Positions 1 to 7,097 of a DNA stretch of 12,607 nucleotides are shown piece by piece. The stretch is from Verrucomicrobiales bacterium (GTDB taxonomy: Bacteria > Verrucomicrobiota > Verrucomicrobiia > Verrucomicrobiales > SLCJ01), in contig SLCJ01000048.1 in the NCBI GenBank assembly GCA_007125835.1, forward strand, positions 1 through 12,607. The letters run 5' to 3'. The stretch's first letter is position 1, and every line of letters begins with the position of its first letter. The notes beneath the pieces were generated by a model. The model had not been told where the DNA came from and searched no databases. It saw nothing but the letters and a program-made list of their open reading frames with translations. A program made the translations under genes and the position numbers.

Positions 1-2384
1 GCACGCAAATTCTGTCCGGAACCAACACCTATACCGGCGTCACGACGATCAACGGCGGCACGCTCCAGATCGGTGATGGCGGCACCACCGGCGCGTTACC
101 GGGCAATGCCGTGAATAACGCAACGCTGGTGTTTGATCGGTCGAATGACTACACCTATGGCGGCACCATCAGCGGCACCGGCGCGGTGACCCAATCCGGC
201 ACCGGCACCCTCACGCTCTCGGGCGCGAACACCTACACCGGGCCCACCACGGTCGAAGCGGGCATCCTCAACCTGACCGGCTCGCTGACCAGCGAAGTGA
301 CGGCGGCCGGCGGCACGGTTTTGACCGGTTCGGGAAGCAGCACCGGCAGCCTGACCATGGCGGCCGGTACGTCCTTCGGAATCAGCGGCACAAACGGCAC
401 GAATTTCAACGGAGTCACGCTTTCCGGCACCACCTATGTTGAGTTCCTCACCGCCCCGGTCGAATCGACGGTTTACGACGTGGTCGCCTACGGCGCGGGC
501 GGGATCACGAATTTCGGCAGTCTTAGCCCGCTGGCGCGCGGCACTTTGGCTGACGACACGGTGAACCAAAAGGTTATTTTCACCGCAGATGCTGCGGGCA
601 CACGCATCTGGAACACGGTTGACGGCACCTGGAACCGTCTAGGCACTCTCACCAACTGGGCCGGGGGAGATCAGGTCTATTACAACGGCGACACGCCGAT
701 CTTCGGCGATATCGCATCCGATGCGACCATCACGCTTGAAGGCACGCTGTTCCCCGGAAATGATGTGCTTGTCTCCAACTCCGCGAACACCTACACCTTT
801 AGCGGCGACGGAGTGATAGGCGGGACAACGGGGCTGACGAAAAGCGGAGCAGGCACGCTGGTCATCGCCAATGCGAACACCTACTCGGGAACGACCAGCA
901 TCACAGGCGGCACGCTCCAGATCGGTGATGGCGGCGCGGCCGGGTCCATCGCGGGCCCGATCGACAATAATGCGGCCCTGGTCTTTGACCGCTCGGATAC
1001 GGCTGTGCACGCTGGAGCAATCAGCGGCACAGGCACCTTGACCCAACGCGGTGTCGGCACCCTTATCCTCTCGGGAAACAACAGCCATTCGGGCGACACC
1101 ACGGTCAGTGCCGGCACCCTGCAACTCGGCAGCCAGACCGCCGCCGGAACCAGCCTGATCGTCCTCGGCGATGCCGACACCGGAGCGGGCGATGTCCGGC
1201 TCACCCTTGGCCCGAACATCGATCGCTCAGGGTTCACAAACGACATTCTTGTCGCCAACCAGGGTTCGGGAAGCGCCACGATCAAATGGATCGAGACAGG
1301 CAATGCCTCCTCCAGCGGTTCCGGGACCATCACGCTTGACCGGGACACGGTGTTTGATGCGACCGAGGTCGGCGGAACGGGAGCCAACCGCTATCTGTTG
1401 TTCAATCACGCGCTATCCGGCGCGGGGGACATCACGCTCACTGCAACCAACGGAACCCGCATCCTGCTGGAAGGTGAATCCCCGGGATACACCGGAAACA
1501 TCACCCTTCAGAGCGGAGCGATCTTCGAGCCACGGGACACACTTTCGTCCACCAACGGCAATGACATCACCGTTGAAAGCGGCGGGCAGTTGCGAATCCA
1601 ATTTGACGCCACCAGCATCGGCGGGCTCAACGGCGCAGGCCAGGTCAGGGCAGAGAGTAGCAATGGGGACCTCACCGTCGGAGTGGGCGATGCAGACGGC
1701 GACTTCAGCGGCACGATTTCCCAAGCGTCCGGCCGCACGCTATCCTTGACGAAAACCGGCACGGGAACGCAAACCCTTGGCGGCTCCAGCAACTACACTG
1801 GCAATACCGTGGTGGCAGCCGGTGTGCTGGTCGTCAATGGCTCTCTTGGGGCGACCCAAACCACGGTCGAATCCGGCGCGGTCTTGGCGGGTAACGGAAC
1901 TCTGGGTGGGCCAGTGAATGTGCTGGGCGGCGGCGGCGTGTCGCCGGGCAACAGCATCGGCAGCCTGGCGATGGGCAGCCTTTCGATGGCGGCTGGCTCG
2001 ACCTATGTCTTTCAAGCGCAGGATACCTCCGCCGCGGGCGCCGATCTGCTGGTGGTCGGCAGCCTGGCGCTGGCCGGTGTCAGTCTCGACCTCACCGCAG
2101 CCAATCTCGATGCCGCCAACTGGAATGTCGGCGACCGGCTTACCCTGATCAGCTACGCCGGCGATGCCCTTACCGGCGGATTTGCCGGATTTGACGACAA
2201 CAGCTCCTATCTGTTTGGAGCCAACGAGTGGTTGTTCCGATATGCTGACCACACAGCAGGTGCCAATTTCCTTGCGGAGGCGACTGGCGATCAGTTTGTG
2301 ACGATGACAATGATTCCGGAGCCGAGTGCTGCCATGATCAGTTTGCTTGGGATCCTGTTTCTGCTGCGCCGCCGCAGGGCCTGA
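1..2384 (+). CDS. PEP-CTERM protein with autotransporter-associated beta-strand repeats (5' partial)
   Basis: The reading frame (codons starting at position 3) is open from the left edge, so the start and signal peptide lie outside the window; the GTG at 111 is internal. The visible 793 residues are Gly/Thr/Ser-rich and almost free of Cys. Beta-strand repeat units of the type GTGTLTLSGANTYTGPTT...AGxLxL lie at about 3-83, 189-284, 837-935, 1041-1133 and 1746-1850. A linker with W..GGDQVYYNGDTPIF (about 655-705) and a GVSPGNSIGSL segment (1938-1970) are typical of these proteins. The C-terminus is a PEP-CTERM signal: IPEP, a hydrophobic segment and RRRRA. No outer-membrane beta-barrel follows the repeats, so this is not a classical autotransporter. 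From family knowledge it should be a repetitive beta-helical exported protein, recognised by an exosortase and retained at or released from the surface. Role inferred to be adhesion or matrix. Family assignment is firm; specific function is unknown. Confidence 0.9.
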   Translation, partial: TQILSGTNTYTGVTTINGGTLQIGDGGTTGALPGNAVNNATLVFDRSNDYTYGGTISGTGAVTQSGTGTLTLSGANTYTGPTTVEAGILNLTGSLTSEVTAAGGTVLTGSGSSTGSLTMAAGTSFGISGTNGTNFNGVTLSGTTYVEFLTAPVESTVYDVVAYGAGGITNFGSLSPLARGTLADDTVNQKVIFTADAAGTRIWNTVDGTWNRLGTLTNWAGGDQVYYNGDTPIFGDIASDATITLEGTLFPGNDVLVSNSANTYTFSGDGVIGGTTGLTKSGAGTLVIANANTYSGTTSITGGTLQIGDGGAAGSIAGPIDNNAALVFDRSDTAVHAGAISGTGTLTQRGVGTLILSGNNSHSGDTTVSAGTLQLGSQTAAGTSLIVLGDADTGAGDVRLTLGPNIDRSGFTNDILVANQGSGSATIKWIETGNASSSGSGTITLDRDTVFDATEVGGTGANRYLLFNHALSGAGDITLTATNGTRILLEGESPGYTGNITLQSGAIFEPRDTLSSTNGNDITVESGGQLRIQFDATSIGGLNGAGQVRAESSNGDLTVGVGDADGDFSGTISQASGRTLSLTKTGTGTQTLGGSSNYTGNTVVAAGVLVVNGSLGATQTTVESGAVLAGNGTLGGPVNVLGGGGVSPGNSIGSLAMGSLSMAAGSTYVFQAQDTSAAGADLLVVGSLALAGVSLDLTAANLDAANWNVGDRLTLISYAGDALTGGFAGFDDNSSYLFGANEWLFRYADHTAGANFLAEATGDQFVTMTMIPEPSAAMISLLGILFLLRRRRA
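24..284 (+). repeat. Long internal repeat, copy A (87 codons)
   Basis: This copy aligns without gaps to 876-1136 at a constant offset of 852 bases. By hand count roughly 50 of 87 residues are identical. The unit spans two short beta-strand repeats and the segment between them that carries TLQIGDGG, NNATLVFDRS and ISGTG. It is a higher-order repeat, not one simple 30-residue unit. Confidence 0.8.
54..83 (+). repeat. 30-bp exact direct repeat, copy 1
   Basis: Thirty bases encoding GGTLQIGDGG are identical to 906-935. Third codon positions are conserved too, which stands out because the flanking repeat sequence differs. This may mark recent duplication or gene conversion within the gene. Confidence 0.85.
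876..1136 (+). repeat. Long internal repeat, copy B (87 codons)
   Basis: Partner of the unit at 24-284, in the same frame. Conserved blocks are TLQIGDGG, NNAALVFDRS, ISGTGTLTQ and GTLILSGNN. Divergence is concentrated between the blocks, which suggests a duplication followed by drift. Confidence 0.8.
906..935 (+). repeat. 30-bp exact direct repeat, copy 2
   Basis: Exact copy of the 30 bases at 54-83, lying 852 bases (284 codons) downstream in the same frame. Confidence 0.85.
2313..2381 (+). other. PEP-CTERM sorting signal
   Basis: The last 23 residues of the first gene read IPEPSAAM, then a hydrophobic stretch with LLGILFLL, then RRRRA. The Pro-Glu-Pro motif, single transmembrane segment and terminal Arg cluster are the three parts of the PEP-CTERM signal. 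The known processing partner is an exosortase, which is not encoded in this window. Confidence 0.9.
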
Positions 2385-2413
2385 TACCCCCCGGCAGATG
2401 CCTGATGGTTTGC

Positions 2414-2434
2414 AGTGCAGGCCGCCTTGCATTT
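2414..2434 (+). terminator. Weak possible terminator hairpin
   Basis: About 30 bases after the stop codon at 2384, an imperfect stem of about 8 pairs (two of them G-U) closes a 4-base loop CCGC, and three T residues overlap and follow the stem end. There is no long T run. The position suits a terminator of the upstream gene but the structure is weak. The rest of the 2385-2598 gap shows no convincing promoter or RNA. Confidence 0.2.
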
Positions 2435-2598
2435 GACCTACATTGATGAGTTTCAAAACAGAGAAAGTGAACCGCTGTCCGGGGATTCCTCAGACCGGGG
2501 CGGTCCTTCCTCCCGGTTCCGGCGTTGCTCGTCGGTTGTAAATCCCAATTCACGTCCTCCTCGCGCCATGAACCCGCAAAACCTCCCCGATCCCTGAT

Positions 2599-5500
2599 AT
2601 GACATTTTCCCGGCGGACCACCAAACTCGCAAACTGCGTTTCATGGTATCACATCAGGAGTATGGTCGGGCGTACATGTCCGGCGCGGATCGCATCGGGT
2701 TCCGGATCCCCTGGGTTTGCACTGGTTGTGACCATGGCGTTGCTGGCATTGTTGGCGTTGCTTGCCGTCGGGCTGCTTCAGCTCGGTGCGGCGAGCCGTC
2801 ATTCCTCCGGGCAGGCGCTTTTGGCCACTGAGGCCCGTGCCAATGCTCGGCTTGCGCTCATGATGGCTGTCGCCCAGCTACAGCAGGAACTTGGCCCGGA
2901 TCAAAGGATTAGCGCCACGGCCGGTATGCTCGATGAAAATCCAACGACGAGCCGTTTTGAAGGTGTGGCCCAACCCCGCTGGACCGGAGTATGGCGTGCC
3001 GCAGAGTCCCAGGTTGCCGATGGAACGCTGGACCGGCCATCGTATGACAAGTCTGGCGCTTTCCGCCGTTGGCTGGTTTCAGGCGATCCTGCCTGGCTGG
3101 GATCTCAGGAATTGGCGGCAAGCGGCGCCCCCTCCAATCACGAAACGGTCGGTCTCGTCGCCTCGGGGGCGCAGCCCGGCGATCAGCGCGAAGTGCGCGT
3201 GCCGGTAATGAGCGTCCCGCGCGCGGGTTTCGCTTGGTGGACATCGGATGACGGCGTGAAAGCGACTTTACGGCCCGGCGAACTCCACGATCCCAGCTCG
3301 GTCGGCGAGACGCTGCTGACACTGCGCAGGGCAAATTCCGACGGCCACCAGCTTGTCGATCCACGCATTCCAAGCCGCCACGATGGCCTCGATTCGCGCC
3401 TGGCAAGCCTTCCATCGGTCGATGTCGCCAGCTCCTATGAAAACGGTTTGCCTTTGGTTTCCGATGAAATGTTTCATGATCTGACCGTCCGCAGTGATGT
3501 CCTCGCCGTTGATGTGACCACCGGTGGCTTTCGCCGATGCCTTAACCTGTGGGTTGACTGGCTCCAAGCGCAGGCTCCCCTCCGCCGCCAGCGCGAGGGA
3601 ACTCTCGGCATGCTGCACAGCCGGACGGCTGACTATCGTATTTTCTCCTGGGACCAGCTACGCAACTATCTTGCCATTGGTCGCGACGGTGGCATGCTCA
3701 CCATCGATCGCAGCACCGGCAGGCCCTTGATCCGATCTCACAAGCAGGGAGGATTCGCCGGGACAAACGGCGAACCGGAGTGGAATCCGAGCATCAGCGA
3801 GGAAAGGTTCCGGATCCAGCCTGTGGTACAGAAAATGGGGTATGTGATTAGCTATTCAACCGAGCGCATCAGCTCGCCCCCCGATCCCACCAGGCCTTTT
3901 GCGCTGAGGTTCTACATCTATCCGATGGCTGTTTTGTGGAACCCATATAACGTCGATCTTGAGGTTCCCGAGTTTTGTGTCCATGCGTTCTGCCCGCTCG
4001 TGTTCACGATTGATGGCGGTGCCCCCGGAACGACAGTAGTGGACCTCACCCGAAACTCTTCGGCAATTCTTTTTGGCTTCGGACCGGAAGCCGGGGGGGC
4101 GCAGCGGCCTGGCAGGATAGTCATCCCCGCCGGGGCATCGCGTGCCCTCTATCCGCAAGTCGTCCGCTGGCAGCAATATCCGGAAGAGCATCGCCACCGG
4201 CGATTCCGCTCGCATTACTATTTCTGGGCTGGCGCGGGCGGTTTTTCTCTCGGTGACTCGAATTTCGGCGGCGTGCTCAAAAATCTGCGTGGATCAAGTG
4301 AAGTCTCCAGCTTCGTTTCCATTCCGAGCGCCGAAATTTTCGGGGCGACCGACGAGCTATTGCGCATCGGGGTCACACCATCGTCTCAGGGGGCTTACTT
4401 TACCTATGGATTGGACGCCACCCATACGGATTGGTGGGGCAACAACGGGCCTGGCGCGGACAATGCCACAACACTGCGACAGTTCGGCTATACCTCGCAC
4501 GCTAGGTTCAGAATCGAAGCTGACGGCAGCACGCCGCAGATCAGCCTGGTTCCCGCATCGGAGGTGCCAGCTCGAACTTTCGGGCAGCTCGAGGGGCGGC
4601 CGACGCCGCTGCTCTATTACGAGGTCTACCGGAAGGCGGCCGACGAGGATCTGTTTCCGGCCAAGCATCATTCGTACTCCGTCGTCGGCAATCCGATCCA
4701 CGCGCAGACCGGCCGCGATCTAGGCAACACCGACACCGTCACCCCGTGGTTTGAGAGCGCATATACCTTCCGCTTCGAGGCCGTGAATTCATGGTTTGAC
4801 GTTACCAGGACCTTCCAGATGCCACCAGACCGGGATGACCGGATCTACTTCGGAGCCAGTTACTCGCCGCAGGGGCAGCTCAATGTGGTAAACCAGGAGA
4901 TTTTACTTTCTCCCATCGTTTCCCTTGCTCAACTCCAGCACCTGCCGTTGTTTGATTATCGCCCGACCTACGATCCCAGAGCCGCAGCAGGAAGCACAGT
5001 CCATTATCGTGGCGATTGGGGGTTTCACATGGGGCGGGTTACCCAGTTTCCGCAAAGCCATGCGATCGGGAACTCCTATGCCAGCCCGGGAATCCGGCCT
5101 GAACGAATCAGCCAGCGGGGCTGGCGTTATCGATTCACTGTGGAGGTTGATGGTCTCGATCATCTGCGCGTCGACCGCTCCTACATTGCTAATTCGCTGT
5201 TATGGGATTCCTGGTTTTGCTCAACGATTGCGGAGCAAGGAGGAGCGATGCTCGCCGGAGTGCCGCCGAAACGCAGCGCGCGGCAGGTTGCTGAGGATTT
5301 TTTTGGCGGGGTCTCGGCGCTTCCGAACGATGCGTTCAAGGTCGCACCCGGCCGGCATCATGCGGGGGTTTTGAATGGCATGTTCGATTCAAGAGGAAAT
5401 CCCACCCGCGACGCCCACACGCGCATTGCCGAATCCCTCCTCGTCGAGGGTGGGTTCAACGTCAATTCGGTGTCGGAAACCGCCTGGGCTCATTTTCTCT

Positions 5501-6249
5501 CCAACTTGCTTTCCCGGCCAATGGTGGTGATGGACTCGGAGACTGGCAGGGAAAGGCCGCAGGTAATCAGCCCCGCAGAAGACTCCTTTCTGGTGTCGCG
5601 CTTCACCATGGCGGGCGCACCACCTGCCGAGCGGGCTCAGGGAAAGGAGCGCGAGGATCGGTACTGGAGTGGCTCACGAGAGATCAGCGAGGAACAGATC
5701 GGGGAACTGGCCGCAGCCATCGTTCGGCAGGTTAAGCAGAGAGGGCCATTTCTGTCTCTTTCGGAATTCGTCAACCGCCGCCTGACCGCCGACCCGGAAC
5801 TTGCGATCAGCGGCGCGCTGCAATCCGCGCTCGACGATCCGGAGGTTTCCATTAACGCCCCGTTCCGAGGAGACATGCTGGACGCCAATCCGGCGACTCC
5901 AGCCGGTCGCCCCAACTATCACTTTCCGGAAGCTGCGGCCGGCCCTCGCCGCCAGGGAATCGCGGGATACGTGACCCAAGCCGACCTGCTGCAATCCATT
6001 GGCCCCGCTCTGACGCCGCGTTCGGATACCTTTACGGTCCGCGCAATGGGTGAGGTGCGGGACGAGGGCGGCAGGGTCCTGGCGCGGGCATGGTGCGAAG
6101 CGGTCGTCCAACGCACAGCGGAGTATGTAGATCCCGCCAACCCTGCCGGCGAGGCAACCGCAGCACTCAACGGGATCAACTCTCGCTTTGGTCGCCGTTT
6201 TGACATTGTTTCCTTCCGCTGGCTCTCTCCCTGGGAGGTGGAATCATGA
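2599..6249 (+). CDS. Verru_Chthon cassette protein A family, giant pseudopilin-like protein
   Basis: The 1216-residue product matches the Verru_Chthon cassette protein A pattern (TIGR02600, from memory), and its size is usual for that family. Hallmarks are a prepilin-like N-terminus (SPGFALVVTM, G39/F40, then a Leu/Ala-rich membrane helix to about residue 63), the following LATEARANARLALMMAVAQLQ and LGPDQRISATAGMLDE blocks, RGPFLSLSEFVNRRL at about 1048-1062, and RAWCEAVVQRTAEYVDP near the C-terminus. The mature residue at position 5 is Val, not the Glu of ordinary pilins. It probably sits in the inner membrane or periplasm as part of a pilin-like or type II secretion-like apparatus; this is inference. 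No Shine-Dalgarno sequence precedes ATG 2599. ATG 2662 (Met22) would give a more typical 18-residue leader, but its AGGAG is only 1 base away. Cassette partners B, C and D are not in this window. The gene overlaps the next one by 4 bases. Confidence 0.9.
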   Translation: MTFSRRTTKLANCVSWYHIRSMVGRTCPARIASGSGSPGFALVVTMALLALLALLAVGLLQLGAASRHSSGQALLATEARANARLALMMAVAQLQQELGPDQRISATAGMLDENPTTSRFEGVAQPRWTGVWRAAESQVADGTLDRPSYDKSGAFRRWLVSGDPAWLGSQELAASGAPSNHETVGLVASGAQPGDQREVRVPVMSVPRAGFAWWTSDDGVKATLRPGELHDPSSVGETLLTLRRANSDGHQLVDPRIPSRHDGLDSRLASLPSVDVASSYENGLPLVSDEMFHDLTVRSDVLAVDVTTGGFRRCLNLWVDWLQAQAPLRRQREGTLGMLHSRTADYRIFSWDQLRNYLAIGRDGGMLTIDRSTGRPLIRSHKQGGFAGTNGEPEWNPSISEERFRIQPVVQKMGYVISYSTERISSPPDPTRPFALRFYIYPMAVLWNPYNVDLEVPEFCVHAFCPLVFTIDGGAPGTTVVDLTRNSSAILFGFGPEAGGAQRPGRIVIPAGASRALYPQVVRWQQYPEEHRHRRFRSHYYFWAGAGGFSLGDSNFGGVLKNLRGSSEVSSFVSIPSAEIFGATDELLRIGVTPSSQGAYFTYGLDATHTDWWGNNGPGADNATTLRQFGYTSHARFRIEADGSTPQISLVPASEVPARTFGQLEGRPTPLLYYEVYRKAADEDLFPAKHHSYSVVGNPIHAQTGRDLGNTDTVTPWFESAYTFRFEAVNSWFDVTRTFQMPPDRDDRIYFGASYSPQGQLNVVNQEILLSPIVSLAQLQHLPLFDYRPTYDPRAAAGSTVHYRGDWGFHMGRVTQFPQSHAIGNSYASPGIRPERISQRGWRYRFTVEVDGLDHLRVDRSYIANSLLWDSWFCSTIAEQGGAMLAGVPPKRSARQVAEDFFGGVSALPNDAFKVAPGRHHAGVLNGMFDSRGNPTRDAHTRIAESLLVEGGFNVNSVSETAWAHFLSNLLSRPMVVMDSETGRERPQVISPAEDSFLVSRFTMAGAPPAERAQGKEREDRYWSGSREISEEQIGELAAAIVRQVKQRGPFLSLSEFVNRRLTADPELAISGALQSALDDPEVSINAPFRGDMLDANPATPAGRPNYHFPEAAAGPRRQGIAGYVTQADLLQSIGPALTPRSDTFTVRAMGEVRDEGGRVLARAWCEAVVQRTAEYVDPANPAGEATAALNGINSRFGRRFDIVSFRWLSPWEVES
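2713..2787 (+). other. Prepilin-like cleavage motif and membrane helix
   Basis: Residues 39-63 of the protein A homologue. Gly39 precedes Phe40, the expected cleavage site of a prepilin peptidase, and a 20+ residue hydrophobic helix follows. Position +5 is Val instead of Glu; absence of Glu5 is known for GspK-type minor pseudopilins. Whether it is cleaved is inference. Confidence 0.65.
6233..6238 (+). promoter_or_regulatory. Strong Shine-Dalgarno site for the coupled gene
   Basis: GGGAGG lies 7 bases before the ATG at 6246, inside the end of the protein A gene. It fixes the start of the downstream gene. With the ATGA overlap at 6246-6249 it indicates translational coupling. It is the only clear ribosome binding site among the gene starts in this window. 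Confidence 0.85.
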
Positions 6250-7007
6250 GCGCGAGAAAATCTGCCATAAGATGGGGCGCAAGGTCATGCTTGGAGGCGT
6301 GGATTTGTCCGTTGTGGACGCGCTTGTTTATGGGAGTGATGGCTGCCATTGGGTTGTTTGGGGTAGGCTGGGCGGGCGCTGAGGAGTCGTCATCCGCCAC
6401 CATCCGGCTGTTGGCATTCAGCCGGGTCGGTGAGGAAACCGAGGTCATCGTGAGCGGCCCTGGAGGCACGCAGATCGGGGATACGCCGCTGAATCTACCG
6501 ACCCGTCAGCTCTCGCAGCCCTTGGTCGTGCAAATGCGCCGGCTTGAATTTCGTTCGGCGGCCGAGCCTTCACAGATTCTCGGGCGCACCGAGTTGCCAG
6601 CCGGTGGCAACAGCTTCATTCTGGTGTTTTTCCCGAGGGACGCGGCTGGCGCTGATCCCTACCGGGTCGAGGCATTGGCGCTGCCGGATTCAGGGTTCGC
6701 CTCCGGCGATTACGCGTTTGCCAATTTCAGCGGTAACCCGGTGGGCTGCGTGGTCGGTGAGAGAAATTTCGTCGCCGCCCCGGGGAAGCTCGCCATTTAC
6801 CGTCCGATGTTGGGTGCCCAAGCTGCTGGCAATCAAGCCATCGTTTGCTACGAGCAAATCGAGGGGCAATGGGAAACCACCCCGTTTTTTTCCAGCCGAA
6901 TTATTGTCCAGGATGGCGTGCGTAACCTGATCCTGATCTTCCGCAATCCCGACACCGGGAGAATCGACTTCCGGGGAATCGCCGATTTCATCGAAACGGA
7001 AAGGTGA
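6246..7007 (+). CDS. Secreted protein of unknown function, coupled to protein A
   Basis: The 253-residue product starts at the ATGA overlap with the preceding gene, and a well-placed GGGAGG supports this start. The N-terminus is long and basic (RKSAIRWGAR), followed by a hydrophobic stretch from about residue 28 and a likely signal peptidase site after Ala45 (GWAGA|EESS). The rest looks all-beta. A segment from about residue 154 (GDYAFANFSGNPVG, then RNFVAAPGKLAIYRP) and another near 216-235 (SSRIIVQDGVRNLILIFRNP) resemble a pattern I recall from unnamed verrucomicrobial exported proteins, in which a YRF-N-T-x-P-like stretch precedes a VFI strand. I cannot name a family or give an activity. 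Co-translation with protein A suggests a periplasmic or surface partner of that pseudopilin-like protein; this is inference. No catalytic motif is visible. Confidence 0.8.
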   Translation: MSARKSAIRWGARSCLEAWICPLWTRLFMGVMAAIGLFGVGWAGAEESSSATIRLLAFSRVGEETEVIVSGPGGTQIGDTPLNLPTRQLSQPLVVQMRRLEFRSAAEPSQILGRTELPAGGNSFILVFFPRDAAGADPYRVEALALPDSGFASGDYAFANFSGNPVGCVVGERNFVAAPGKLAIYRPMLGAQAAGNQAIVCYEQIEGQWETTPFFSSRIIVQDGVRNLILIFRNPDTGRIDFRGIADFIETER

Positions 7008-7039
7008 CCCATTCCGCACACTGCTTCGACGTTTGAAAT

Positions 7040-7052
7040 TTTCTCGGAGAAA
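7040..7052. other. Short perfect dyad in the 90-base gap
   Basis: TTTCTC and GAGAAA flank a single G in the gap between the genes ending at 7007 and starting at 7098. With one central base it cannot form a normal hairpin, so if meaningful it would be a protein-binding site. No -35/-10 pair of reasonable spacing and no terminator were found in this gap, so read-through from the upstream pair is possible. Confidence 0.2.
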
Positions 7053-7097
7053 GAACGGAACGCAGGAGCCGGTTGAACTTGGTATGCTTAAGCGGTC

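Noticed and set aside
54..935. CRISPR-like or mobile-element repeats suggested by the 30-bp exact repeat
   Set aside because: There are only two copies 852 bases apart, both in frame inside a repeat protein and encoding the same peptide. There is no array spacing, terminal inverted repeat or transposase.
1171..1749. Plus-strand 192-residue frame inside the first gene
   Set aside because: It is out of frame with the well-supported repeat protein and its translation is low-complexity Ser/Pro/Arg, typical of a frame shadow.
1..2384. Classical type V autotransporter
   Set aside because: There is no C-terminal beta-barrel; the protein ends in a PEP-CTERM signal.
1740..2456. Minus-strand open frame of 238 residues opposite the PEP-CTERM gene
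   Set aside because: The + strand here encodes recognisable repeats and a PEP-CTERM signal. The antisense product has no recognisable features and is explained by base composition.
2415..2597. Possible 60-residue gene in the 2385-2598 gap
   Set aside because: It has no Shine-Dalgarno, a hydrophilic composition and no recognisable family, and it overlaps the weak hairpin. There is not enough to call a gene.
7073..7088. Promoter from TTGAAC and TATGCT before the LamG/ASH gene
   Set aside because: The two elements are only 4 bases apart, far from the 16-18 needed.
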